Of a DNA stretch of 64,000 nt, positions 1 through 11,184 are shown piece by piece. A program made the position numbers and the translations under genes. A model generated the notes under the pieces. That model worked only from the letters and a program-made list of their open reading frames with translations, had not been told where the DNA came from and did not search any database. Each line of letters begins with the position of its first letter. Position 1 is the stretch's first letter. The DNA comes from Bolinopsis microptera (lineage: Eukaryota > Ctenophora > Tentaculata > Lobata > Bolinopsidae). Location of the stretch: contig NC_087073.1 in NCBI RefSeq assembly GCF_026151205.1, positions 6,283,001 to 6,347,000 on the forward strand. Direction: 5' to 3'.

Positions 1-210
1 ATTGTTTCACATATTATTCTGTAATGTTATCCAATGAGGAACTTCTTTCAATTCACAGAGCAAGATTTATGCGAGACTAATATCAACTACTCCAACCAAA
101 TTTCCCGGATTATTTGGCAACACTTAATCACATGTACATTTGTACAACATGTGTATGTCTGTACAAGGTACATCATACTTCATAATATTATATTACAACC
201 AATAATTCAG

Positions 211-3200
211 GATGTAGTAGAGCGCCGCATTGAAGACGGTAAACTGTACACAGTAAGGTTTATAGTGAAGAAGCAACGTATCCCTACATCTTTTATGTGG
301 ATGGTCCCTGCAAAACACAAGGCCTGTTATGTTAAGGAAACTTCTGTGGTGAGTTTCAATACATTTATCAATCAATAAGTTTGACACAACTAATTAAATC
401 TTAGAAGTAAATCATTGATGAAAGGGAATACTAAAGCATTCATTCATTTATTAAATTCGCCTGTACAGTCCTTCGTTATGAATAGGTCTTCCACTACGGT
501 TCTGAATCCAGCCATTTAACCAATTCAATAGTAGCTGTGTATCGCCTCCCTGCAAATAGCCTCCTCCTCCTCACTTAAACTCTTCCCTCACAGATAGATC
601 CAGTGAACCAGGAGTGCACGATAACAACAGAGAACTTGAACTGCAGGTTTATCAGTCTGGTTATAGAGACCCTCAAGTACAAGAGTGTTAGAATGTGTGA
701 GACTCTCATGGAGAGACGAACTCGCATATCCGCCAAAATAGAGAGCATACAAAAGTTAGTATTTTATCATCAGATGAAGAGAGAACTTGATTTATTGGTA
801 TAAATTGAAAGTAAATTACCAAATGATTAATAAGTATATAATGGTGTCTGTTAATTTCATGTTTTAAACTTAACCTATAACCATATTGCCAACGGATTTA
901 ACATCTACTTCTCGTCTATTGCTCGTACTCTTAATTCAAAAGTTCAATCTTCTGTACCATCTCGTACGGTAACTGATGGCAATTTCAATAAAACGAAGTT
1001 TATACAATACCTCAAGGGCAGAGAAAGAATAGTGAACTCTTTTTTTCTCAGCCCCTGTGACGAGGAAGAGATAAGTAAAATTATTGGTAGCCTTGAAAAT
1101 GGGAAGGCAAGTGATATCTCTGTTAAAGTCTTAAAAAAGAGTGTAAATTATCTGTCTGGTCATATATCTAGATTCTTTAATTGGTTCTTGGACAATGGGG
1201 TCTTTCCAAACAAGCTTAAAACGGGCTCTATTACACCAATTTATAAAAAAGGAGACTCACGATGCCTTGATAACTATCGACCTGTTTCTACATTACCGAT
1301 ATTTGGAAAAATACTTGAGAAAATAATTTATAATAGGTTATATAATTACCTCAGTGCTATGAACGTGATTTATGATCGACAATTTGGTTTTAGAAAACAA
1401 CACTCAACATCTCATGCCGTAAACTATTCTGTCAATAAAATACTTAATGAGATTGAACAGAAAAATCATGTAATTGGAATATTTATTGATCTAAGTAAAG
1501 CATTTGACACAATTGAGCACGATAAACTCCTGCATAAACTTGAACACTATGGAGTAAGAGGTATTGCACTAAAAACTCTTGCTAGCTATCTAACAAACCG
1601 TAGCCAAGTAACTTCTTTTCAAACTGAAAAATCGGATAAGTGTTCAGTTGAGTATGGTGTACCCCAGGGGTCAGTGTTAGGACCTCTACTATTTCTGATT
1701 TATATAAATGATATTGTGAGCTCCTCAAGCTTGGCTGAATTCGTCCTGTTTGCTGATGATACAAATATTTTTGTGATAGGTAGTTCAGCACAGGAAGCTT
1801 TTGAAAAAGCTAATCATGTAATGAAACAGGTCAGTAACTATATGGAGTCTAACAAGTTACATATAAATGCAGGGAAAAGTTGTTTTATGCATTTCCAGCC
1901 AGGTTTGTCAAGAGCAACACAGACCTGTGCCAGAACACGGCCCTTTAACAGGAATCTAACGATTTTAATAGATGGCAAAAAGCTAGAAAAAGTTCAATGT
2001 ACAAAGTTTCTTGGGGTGATAATAGACGAACAGCTAAGCTGGGAACCACATCTTAATCATTTATCTTTAAAGCTGAACTCCAGTATTGTATCGATTAAGA
2101 GAATTTGCAAATTCATTCCCAAATCTGAATATTTGAAACTATACAATGCTCTTTTTATGTCACATCTTAGCTATTGTATAAGTTGCTGGGGTGGTATCCC
2201 TAAACATAAGCTGAATAAAATCTTTGCAATTCAAAAACGATGTATAAGACTGCTATTTGGTAACATTCCCAATTTTGATCATAAAGAATACTATTTAACC
2301 TGTGCACGTTCAAGAACTTATAACGAACATATGGCTAGCAAGAACTACTGTCTTGAACACACTAAACCGCTATTCACTGAGCAGAAAATTATGAACCTGG
2401 AGAATCTGCACATGTACCATACATTTATGGAACTATTCAAAATTCTTAAATTTGATGTCCCCCAGTCGATTAAAGATCTTTTCAAGTTCTGTCCTAGAAA
2501 TGAAAAACTTCGTCTGATTGTCCCATTACTGAGGTTAGATATCTCCCAACAGAACTTTTTGTACACCTCTACGAAAATTTGGAATGACCTCAGCCCCTAT
2601 GTATTTGAAATTTGTGATGCTAATAAAGATGGGATAATAATCCCGGGTTCTTCCAAGAATTCAGACTTGTCAGCCTCGTCAGGTATTATTAAATCTAACC
2701 TTAAAAAGCACTTGCTATCCCTCCAAAATCGAGATGACCCTAATACATGGTAACTACTTTATATTATATCTCAAATTCTAAATCCGGTACGGCTCTGCAC
2801 ACATGATATCTCTCTCTGCCATGAAACATGGCTAACCTTTTAAACTATAATTTAAAACCTAAACCTAAACTAAAACTCAACTGGGCTCTCCTATGTCACC
2901 AAACTAAACCAATAAGTAATTTTATATTATTATATTTTTCTATATTTGTATAACAAGTATATTGACGTAGTGGATGGTTGAGGGGGTTTCAAGCACAGGT
3001 CACTCTCAAATCTTAAAGATAAGCAGTGGCCTTCGGCACTTGAAACCTCTTCAAACCTCCCCTGATTTATTTATTATTGATATTGTTTGATTGTGCCGTA
3101 AAAATAAATATTTGTTTTATTAAAATATTTGTTTTATTATTAACGATAAAATGTTATTTTCAGTTACACGTTCGACAGATACCAGAAGAACATCGCCAAC

Positions 3201-3281
3201 ACTGATAAAGGCATGATGTGTGTTCTGGGGTTACTGGACGAGTGTAAACGGCAGGGTCTCACCGGTCAATGTACTCTGTAA
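211..3281 (+). CDS. PRELI/MSF1-domain protein, 5' end outside window
   Basis: Three coding exons are visible: 211-348, 594-754 and 3164-3281 (stop TAA 3279-3281). Phases agree (0, then 2). The first starts DVVERRIEDGK and ends KETSV, and the next continues IDPVNQ. That junction matches the beta-strand pattern of PRELI-domain proteins (PRELID1/PRELID3, slowmo). The last exon, with the DRYQKNIANTDKG stretch, matches the C-terminal helix of the domain. Known family role: these proteins move phosphatidic acid or phosphatidylserine across the mitochondrial intermembrane space, usually with a TRIAP1-type partner. The donor at 755 (gttagt) is weaker than average but is the only one that keeps frame with the last exon. 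The 2.4-kb last intron carries a LINE in the same orientation. The first ~40 residues are not found and probably lie upstream of the window. A possible AATAAA poly(A) signal lies near 3766. Subfamily is not resolved. Confidence 0.82.
852..3125 (+). mobile_element. CR1/jockey-type LINE, 5'-truncated, in the PRELI-gene intron
   Basis: An uninterrupted reading frame runs from 855 to a stop ending at 2753. It encodes a non-LTR reverse transcriptase. Visible motifs are NYRPVS, the motif A segment FIDLSKAFD (near 1482-1508), PQGSVLGPLLF, the catalytic FADD at 1749-1760, and thumb and C-terminal parts ending near NLKKHLL. The endonuclease half and any ORF1 are missing, so the copy is 5'-truncated, the usual fate of LINEs. 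The 3' flank is AT-rich, with repeated TTTGTTTTATT near 3110-3140, and probably holds the element's tail. Target-site duplications were not identified with certainty. The long intact frame suggests a fairly young insertion. Family placement within the CR1/L2/jockey group is by motif style only. Confidence 0.9.
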
Positions 3282-3299
3282 TAACGGCCACTACTCTTG

Positions 3300-3391
3300 T
3301 TTAAACCGTTCAAAACCGGTTTTGGACGATTTCCCAACAGGTTTAAACCGGTTTTGGACGATTTCCCAACAGGTTTAAACCGGTTTCAGGT
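3300..3391 (+). repeat. Short tandem repeat, ~31-bp unit, about 2.5 copies
   Basis: A unit of about 31 bp containing AAACCGGTTTTGGACG repeats head to tail just after the PRELI-gene stop, probably inside its 3' UTR. The AAACCGGTTT core is itself palindromic. A run of C follows at about 3408-3422. Confidence 0.75.
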
Positions 3392-4229
3392 GGTTCCCTA
3401 CACCTTCACCCCCCCCCCCCCCTAGTTTCAGTCACGTGAGCTGCCCCCATGCCTAGTACAATCATTTGGTATTAATTGTAGAGTTTATTATTAATGCTGA
3501 GCATTAATATATAAGAGGTATTACAAACGGTTGTTAAGGATCTTACTTCAAGGACTAAGATTGAGTTTTTGTAAATGATTAAGTGATGATTTTGTTACAT
3601 GTGTGCTTCATGTTTCATTCATGTTCCGAGTATTAATTTAAGTTATTTTTTGATTGATGTTACTTTTTATAGAGGAGGTAAAGCTCGTTTTTGGGCTAAA
3701 TTATAATATACAAAATAGGAATTAGAGATCTTAGAGTATACATGTGTTAGAGTAACGATTTTTATAATAAACTCTATAACGAACCGTTTATAACAAAGTT
3801 TGCAAAGGTCCAGGACGGTTCTTATATCGATTAGGAATATCACGATGCAGACGATGTCAATTTGCTCAAGTTGGAGGAGTTGCCTTTATAATTTATAAGT
3901 TCTTTTGATTCAAACACTATCAGACAAATTTTTCATGCATCCCAAGTATATTGTGTGACTGAATCTTTGTACCTTAACTAATTTATTACCTTAACTATTT
4001 CCTTGTTTCACTGTGATTTGTCATTGAATCTTTTGAATCTGAAATCTGAATTCTGAGTAGCTCTATAAAATGATAAAATAATTTCACACGGTAGAGATTG
4101 CATGAATTTTTGGGTAATCTTTGCTATGTTACTTTTATAATGCTCTTAGAGTATAAAATATTTCAAATATAATGAATCATCTACCATATTAAATGCAAAT
4201 TATCTAAATTACTGATTCTAGTCTAGTGT

Positions 4230-7200
4230 ATGTCTAGTATGGCATCATTACGACCAACTTCCACCATCGCACGTTTGGCAAACACCCTGTCAAGATGTAA
4301 GTCAGCAGCTGCTGCAGCGCCTGCACTGGCGCCCCGCGAGAAGACCTTCCAGATCTACAGATGGGACCCAGAAAAGCCAGGAGACAAGCCTCATATGGAC
4401 ACTTACAAGGTTCGTTAATTGAAATGTATCATTATTGTTAACTTAATTATAAGCATGTAATTACTGACTTTAGCTTCACAATATATAGAAATTTATAGTA
4501 TAGTTTGTAATATAGTTTGAATCCGACTGGAATTCCAATTGCTTCACTGGACCAGATCTGAAAGAAAAACTTATTCAAAAGTAGCTGGTCGGTTTAAAAG
4601 CAACGACTTTTTGTATTGAACTAATCGTATTGTAAATTTAAATAACCTCTAGTTGAACCTGAATGAATGCGGCCCTATGGTACTGGACGCTCTGATGAAG
4701 ATAAAGAACGAGCAGGACCCAACCCTGACCTTCAGAAGATCGTGTAGAGAGGGGATATGTGGATCTTGTAGTATGAACATTGGTGGCACCAACACTCTCG
4801 CCTGTATCAGGTATAGTCACAGCGCCATTTCTTAGACATTTCTGCGGTGAATTATTCAGTTTGAAAATGGCGAATAGAAATTGTCACTTTGAACAGATGA
4901 TAACATGCGATTTTGTTTAAACGATATTTTAAAACCCATATTTTATCCCAAACTGTTACCAACAACCTCACTTAAATGTCACCCTTTTTCCAGTCGAATA
5001 GACCCTGACACAGAGAAAGCTATCAAGATCTACCCACTTCCCCACATGTACGTGGTGAAGGACCTGGTACCCGACATGACTCACTTCTTCGAGCAGTACG
5101 CCAGTGTGCAGCCTTGGTTACAGCAGGACGAGGAGATTGACTACGGAGCAAAGCAGATCTATCAGTCTGTGGATGACAGGAAGAAGCTCGACGGACTGTG
5201 AGTACTTTATATTTACTTGTTTACCAGTTAATCACTTAATTAATTTGATTCTTAGTTAAATATAATCTATACAATTATCACTGTAACAAATAATGTTATT
5301 GGCACACATACATTGTTGGTATTCGCTTAAAATATACAACATTTTACATGCAGCTAACATCGGACTATTTAAAGAAATGGATAATTCTGTTAAATAAATG
5401 TGTGCTGAAAAATACGTTAATAAATTCATAATCGCTAGTCGTATCGCCCTAGATCATTCTTGACCTTTTCAATGTATGGAATGATTCTGGTAATTTCTTC
5501 TTTGACGCATGCATTAATATTAAATCTGCATTCTACTATACAATTAACATAACACGATACCAGTGACGCTGTTTCATGTAGTGTTATCTAATTGTGTTGT
5601 TGGCAATATGTTAGACAGAACCAGATTGTTCTAGAACGTTTCACTAAATGGAAGGCGCGAAAAAGTAAATGTTGTAGTCGGTACGTGCTTTTTACGCGCG
5701 CGTCATATGATGCGCGCGCGCGTTTATCACACGCGCGCATATTAAATGATGCTATTTTGATTCGATAATGCATGGAACGTTATCTATTCCGGAATCGGTC
5801 GCTGTGAAGTCACGGAGTAAAGTTTGATGGTTAGTTGTAAAACAACGTACAATAATACTCTTTTAAATCCTAGCTGATCATTGACCACTCTTCACGCCAA
5901 ATTTTACACGAACCCTCAATTAAATACGAATGCTACCTACCGGCTACCTATTGAACCTATCTAGAGGTTTAGAAGTAGGCATCTTCACGGCCATCAGTCA
6001 TCACGCAATCTGCGGACCACCTCCTTGACTGCACCAGTCTATTATATTAATTTATCGAGTTAGGGTTTTCTGCACTGTATCCAGGAGTAGAGGGCTTGTC
6101 TGGAAGGGTGTCTAGGAAGTTTCCAAGAGATGTCTTGAAGCTTTCCAAAATCTTTTGAGTATTGACAATTTTGGGGAGAACATTCCAGAGTCTTCCAGCT
6201 CTCACTGCGAATGAGTGGTTGTAGGTGGAGCGTGCAGCGGCTGATGCTTTTTTGCCAGAATGAGAGAATGCCAGACTCCCAGTCTGGCATTCTCTCCGAA
6301 CTGTACATCTAGATCATTTGGACATATACCCTGGAGAACTTTCCACAGATGTATGATGGTGTAGCGTTCTCGGCGTCTTTGCAGGGATGTAAGTTTCAGT
6401 TCCTTCAGTCTATTCCAAAAATCGGTGTCTTTGAGCCCTATAATCCGTCTAGTGAACTAGCTAAGGTTGAGGGGGTTTAAGTTTTAATCTTACGGTGTGA
6501 GTTATAACTAACAATATATTATTGGGGACGAAATGAGAGTTTTCACTGCAAAAAAATACACAATGTATTGTCGACGTTTCGGTTACATGCCTTTGTCATA
6601 TACGAAACGATAATGACTATTTACAGCCATGTAAAGAGTAATCGTTTCATATATGACAGAGGAATGTAGCCGAAAGCTCGACAATATTTTGTTTTAGTGA
6701 GAGGAGATTCTCATTTCGTTCCCAGTAATCTATCAGGATCGACCCACTCAAGAGAGCGATAAACGAAACAAACTAAAAACTAATAGTGAATAAAAACAGC
6801 AGCATATTTGTCTTTGTTGGATTGACAATGTTTCATTGGCCACACATCGACTTGAATTTGGCTGCTAACTATTCATTCGGGCACAATCTCAGTAGAGATG
6901 TGGATATGATTAGGTACAGTAAAATGTAGTAACACTTGCACTTGTCACTTGTCAGGTATGAGTGCATCCTGTGTGCTTGCTGCTCGACATCCTGCCCTTC
7001 TTACTGGTGGAACAGTGACAAGTACCTAGGACCTGCAGTGTTGCTCCAGAGTTACAGATGGCTAGCCGACAGCCGTGATCACAAGACCAAGGTTTGTTCC
7101 TTTTCTGGTCTACATTCCCCAGTCGCTGTGACGTTCTTATCTAATAATGTTATGTTTTTTGGAACATTACACAATTTGATAGTAATTTTAACTTTTAAGC

Positions 7201-7486
7201 ATTGGCAATTCTCCAATTTTTGTGTGTACGTACGCATTGCCTCTTATAAAATGTTACTATATATTGTGTTAATAAAGATATTAGGTAACCACTTAATCAC
7301 TACTAGGGAGAATGTTCGTGCAAATAAATAAAAACTTTTCCTCAGGAACGACTTGAAAAGCTGGCTGATCCATTCTCCGTGTACAGATGCCACACTATCA
7401 TGAACTGCACTAAGACTTGCCCAAAGGGTCTCAACCCAGGCAAAGCCATCGCAGAAATCAAGAAACTCATGGCCAAGAACTTATAG
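4230..7486 (+). CDS. SDHB: Succinate dehydrogenase iron-sulfur subunit, mitochondrial
   Basis: Five exons: 4230-4409, 4653-4810, 4994-5197, 6956-7091 and 7346-7486 (stop TAG). They give 272 residues (human SDHB is 280). All introns are GT-AG and phases match. This is the complex II subunit that carries electrons from FADH2 to ubiquinone in the inner mitochondrial membrane. Residues 1-40 are Ser/Ala/Arg-rich, as in a mitochondrial presequence. The [2Fe-2S] ligands are C91, C96, C99 and C111. The ferredoxin-type ligands fall in C184-x2-C187-x2-C190-x3-C194 and again at C241, C247 and C251. Exon junctions align residue by residue with human SDHB (for example TYK before LNLNECGP). A second ATG at 4239 could also start the protein. 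All cluster cysteines are present and nothing looks damaged. Intron 3 (1.76 kb) carries repeats. Confidence 0.97.
5694..5738. repeat. Alternating CG palindrome in SDHB intron 3
   Basis: Runs of alternating C and G flank CATATG, and another short CG run follows. This is a strongly self-complementary, Z-DNA-prone patch in AT-rich DNA. Similar CG hairpins occur near 14385, 22400, 24156 and 56936. Confidence 0.6.
6047..6450 (-). mobile_element. 3' fragment of a LINE ORF2 (C-terminal tail)
   Basis: The minus strand encodes the conserved tail that follows the reverse transcriptase in CR1/RTE-like LINEs. It starts [10 protein letters not shown], then [17 protein letters not shown] (near 6400-6350), and continues after a frame change with [13 protein letters not shown]. 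It ends at a TAA at 6047-6049. No catalytic RT motif is left. It is a decayed 5'-truncated copy inside SDHB intron 3, opposite in sense to the gene. Confidence 0.82.
6521..6730. mobile_element. Foldback element with hammerhead-like arms
   Basis: An imperfect palindrome of about 210 bp. The left end GGGGACGAAATGAGA matches the reverse complement of the right end near 6706-6723. Both arms, read outward, contain a short GGC/GCC-type stem followed by CGAAACGTCGAC (left) or CGAAAGCTCGAC (right). These resemble the stem II plus GAAA part of the hammerhead motifs carried by many animal Penelope-like elements. The CTGATGA box is degenerate. No coding sequence is present. Confidence 0.55.
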
Positions 7487-9553
7487 GCAGTGACCCTCGC
7501 CCTATAGCTGAAGAGAACATCTTTACTTGAACTGTGCTAGTGACCCCAAAAAGTATTGTGGATTTAAATTAGAATAGTGCTACAACGTTGACCCTGTTGG
7601 CCTTTCATAACCCAAATGTGTTATCATCGGTAGATAAATTTGGCGGTAGATAGATGGATCAAAAAGGCTGTAGAAAAGTGCGATCTATGATCACTATTAG
7701 TTAATAGTTTAGAGTTCCTTCCGGTATAGGTAATTTTAAGTTAACAATTTAACCTACACAACTTACAAGTGAATTCCCGTGATAATAGATAGCACTTTAA
7801 TATCCTTTTCAATCCATCCATCCAACACCCGAGAATCTGCTGATGATATCACAAATGGGTAAAATTGGAATTTATTTTGTATTTATTGACAATTTTTAAT
7901 TGGGATAGATTATTGAATGGCTGATTATGTGACCCTTTCATAATGGCGTGCTGCCAACTGCATGCAAGCATTTGTTAATCCACCATCTAGCTAGGATTGT
8001 AAGATATGAGGTATTCGACTTTTGTTCAGTAAAATAACATAATACTAATAGTGTAAATTTGATAAATCAATTGAACTTTAACATTTCCCTAAGTTGGACT
8101 TGCTTTCTTGTTTATCGACTTAGGGGTCGTTCACATATTAAGTAATCAATATTTTAGCAATTTTTACCCCCCCCCCCCCCCTCCGTAATCAACCGTAATC
8201 AAGACCCAACCCTCCCCCCCCCCCCCCCCCCCCCGGCCCCCCTCCTGACAGCAATATTACGTAATCATGGCCTGACCGCCCCCCCTCCCCTCGACTTTTT
8301 TCCCTAGAAAACACTTTTGTCTACGTTTCATGCTACCCTGATCATGCTATCATGATGAGCCGAAATCATTGTTATATGACATACGGCCAAGCATCTTCTA
8401 AACTACTTACTATTATAGCCGGATATTCGATCAATTTCTAAATTTTATCACTATCAGAGTGAAATCAACCGTAAGCATTTGAAACCCCCCCCCCCCCCCC
8501 CCCCCCTCGGCTTTACGTAATATGTGAACGACCCCATATGGAGGCTCAGGTGATTTTGTGGATTTATACGGTATCAGGCTCTGATAACATTGATATGAAC
8601 AGAGAGTACTGTTGAGTAATATAATAACACCACAGTGATCTAATGAAATGTCACGTTACCTAACCTGCTATCCAGATATCCTGCAATCTATCTTGTGAAG
8701 ACTGATCTTAACAACTCCAGCTCAGGTTTTTAGCTATATGACTATTTTACTGTATTCAGAAAACTCAATCTTCTTTCCATACGTGTTCTTGGTTATTTAA
8801 TTAATTGGTTGATTAATTTGAGGGATATTTTAGTTAGTGTCATTTTAGAATACGACAGCCGGCACGTAATTTTAAAGCGGTAAGATTAAGAGACTCTCGT
8901 GGAGTATATCAGATTTCAGTGGACAGAAGTAGAGGATCAAAACAACTTGTTCTACATATAGTCAATCTTGTGAAGACTCTACGCTAAGCCTATTTTATCA
9001 AGTTAGTAAATGTTTTAGTGTTCAGACTACTCAATCTTCCTTCTGTGAATCGTTATTAATTAGCACAATTACATTATTGTAAACTACAGCTGCCATGAAT
9101 ATTTCATTTAAAAAGCATAATTTGTTGTTGTGAAACCAGCTTTTTTTGCCGGTACCCTTAAGGGATTTCAAGTCAACTTATAAAGTCAAAAAATTCACAC
9201 ACCAAACAATATCTCACTCCCATCGGGCAGAAATTAGCCTTTAATAAATCATAGTAAGTAAATGTATAGTCTATAGAATATGCGTATGAAAACTTAGCCT
9301 AGTTAAATAAAACCTACTGGTGAGACTTCCTTCACGATTGCTATTCAGCAATGTATGGTCCAAAAATCATCACGGGAAATTATATGAGTAACAATCCCGT
9401 TGGCCATACTTCATCAGATTTCAAAAAGTCTGCACTTCGAGTTGCTATACCAAATTTGAAATTCAGCGAAATCACGCACTTTATTCTAAACTCTTAAACT
9501 CAGCCCAATTGCGCACAAATCAACAAAGAAGATAACAGATTAATCTGAGTTAA
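7487..9553. other. SDHB 3' region and intergenic DNA
   Basis: The stretch holds the SDHB 3' UTR, one MITE (8123-8535) and AT-rich DNA without a recognisable gene. On the minus strand an AATAAA-type signal near 9476-9486 could serve the ORF1-like gene upstream of it. Confidence 0.6.
8123..8535. mobile_element. MITE, family with GGGGTCGTTCACATATTA ends, copy 1
   Basis: The ends are GGGGTCGTTCACATATTA and its reverse complement TAATATGTGAACGACCCC, with a GTAAT motif just inside. The interior has three long C runs (around 8167-8182, 8212-8234 and 8486-8506) and no ORF. Two more copies lie at 22493 and 45038. The autonomous partner is not in the window. Confidence 0.85.
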
Positions 9554-10402
9554 TTATCTCTTATATGCATTCACTACACTCAAAACTTTTCCGTCGTTAA
9601 TATAGTGATACTTCGACGGTTCAGCAGATATTTTCTCCTTTAATTGAGCTACAAGTTTTTTATGTGTTGCTTGTTCCTCTCGGTTTCTATCTGGAGCAAC
9701 GAACCAGCTGTGGTAGGTTGTACAGAGGGACTTTTTCAAATGATTTGCTCTCGAGAGAGCCTCTTTCACTGATTCGTTACTATTCATAGTCACTTTGATT
9801 GGCCTCGGCCTACCATCCTCCCGTTTCTTCACACCGATACGATTAGCAGCTACAATATCAGAGTGGTTATTGTGTTGCAAAATCTTGTCCAGTACTTCAT
9901 CTGCTAAATCAGCGGGGCACGTGGAGTAATCCTCCGGGACTCCGTGGACGATGAAGTTCCTGCTCCGAGCGTCGTCTTGAACAGCAGACTGTACTGCTTT
10001 CTTCACTGTCTTCAAAGTTGGAGCTTTATTGTCGCAGTTTTTCCTGGCAATTTCGCTCCATGTCTTCATCTCCGTTTTAATCTCAGTTTGAACAGTCTCC
10101 TGCACAGATTTTAGCTGCTCTCTCTGCACTTTTATCAGTTCTGACTTAACATAATCGATGGTACCGGCTGCAGATTTGCATAAAACAATGTTACTGATCA
10201 GTGATTTGGTTAAGTTCTCAATGAGTTTTGCCATCGTGTCCTTGTTACATTTCATGAGTGCTGCATGATTCAGTTCCTCAAATTTTTCAATATTGACAGC
10301 GTTCTTCGCAGTATTTGCAGTATTGACAGCTTTTAAAACTTTTTCCACTGATGAATGCAAAGCTTCCTCTTGTGTGTGTAGATCTGCTACGTTGAATTCC
10401 AT
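9554..10402 (-). CDS. LINE ORF1-type nucleic-acid-binding protein, without ORF2
   Basis: 282 residues from the ATG at 10402; an upstream in-frame extension reaches 10435 but has no ATG. The N-terminal half is rich in Lys, Glu and Gln with heptad-like spacing, suggesting a coiled coil. The central part has the RRM-like ORF1 signature: RNFIVHGVPE, then ANRIGVKKR and RPRPIKVTM. The C-terminal part (APDRNREEQATHKKLV, then HYINDGKVLSV) is typical of invertebrate LINE ORF1 proteins. Such proteins bind element RNA as trimers. No reverse transcriptase follows on the minus strand below 9554, so this is not an ordinary 5'-truncated LINE. It could be a HAL1-like ORF1-only element, a 3'-deleted LINE or a co-opted gene. 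The frame is intact. Confidence 0.75.
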   Translation of the reverse strand: MEFNVADLHTQEEALHSSVEKVLKAVNTANTAKNAVNIEKFEELNHAALMKCNKDTMAKLIENLTKSLISNIVLCKSAAGTIDYVKSELIKVQREQLKSVQETVQTEIKTEMKTWSEIARKNCDNKAPTLKTVKKAVQSAVQDDARSRNFIVHGVPEDYSTCPADLADEVLDKILQHNNHSDIVAANRIGVKKREDGRPRPIKVTMNSNESVKEALSRANHLKKSLCTTYHSWFVAPDRNREEQATHKKLVAQLKEKISAEPSKYHYINDGKVLSVVNAYKR

Positions 10403-11184
10403 TGTCAATTGTACAACAAACGGGCTGTACAGCACGGTGCTGTGTTAAAGTTGATAAAACAGCTGATAAGAGACGATTTAAACCGTTGCATAAGCTAGAT
10501 AAAATGATTACTAAGAAAATAACATGGAGAATTTCAGGATTTGGTACACAGAAAGAGAGGATCAATCCAACTCAATTTTAACAGTCTCTCAACACCAGGT
10601 ACCAAATTGAAATACTTGTTTGTGTCATTTTGATAAGGGGGCATACGCCAAAAGTTTACTGACCATCTAGCGCACCGTTTCCTCACCAACAATTTTTGTT
10701 GAGGATTCCCATTTTTGTAATCGAGCATTTCCTTGTATCTACCAGATGATGAGGTGGTGGTATCTGGTAGTTATGATTATCCCTATTATTCAGCTCTCCT
10801 TCATGACTCATTCTTCATCCTAAATTAAAATAATAATTTAAAATATTCCGCCCCGCACATTTGTAGTCCATGACATCTTATCAAAAATTATCTATCTTGC
10901 TCGCAATAATTGACAGGATAATATATTTTAGGTACCAGATTCCGGTCAAAGATTAAGCTGCGTTTCTGATATTTTCGTACCAAAGATCAACATTTATCTT
11001 CAATATTGAGGTATGTACGTAATACTCAACCCCTCACAACTCCCCTTAATCGAAATGAAACTCGTACTTTATCCTGAAAGCTGAACACCTGGTGCCTCAT
11101 CTCATTTACAAATTATGACTACTACATATAGCTTTAAACTTTTAACAGTTTCATTTATCTCAGAATATCTTAACTTACTGAACA
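10403..11184. other. Spacer between the ORF1-like gene and the NERD-helicase gene
   Basis: No convincing exon is visible. A small inverted repeat, CTACCAGAT/ATCTGGTAG, lies at about 10739-10771. The two flanking genes are divergent, so this 0.78-kb spacer should hold both promoters. No clear TATA box was identified. Confidence 0.5.
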
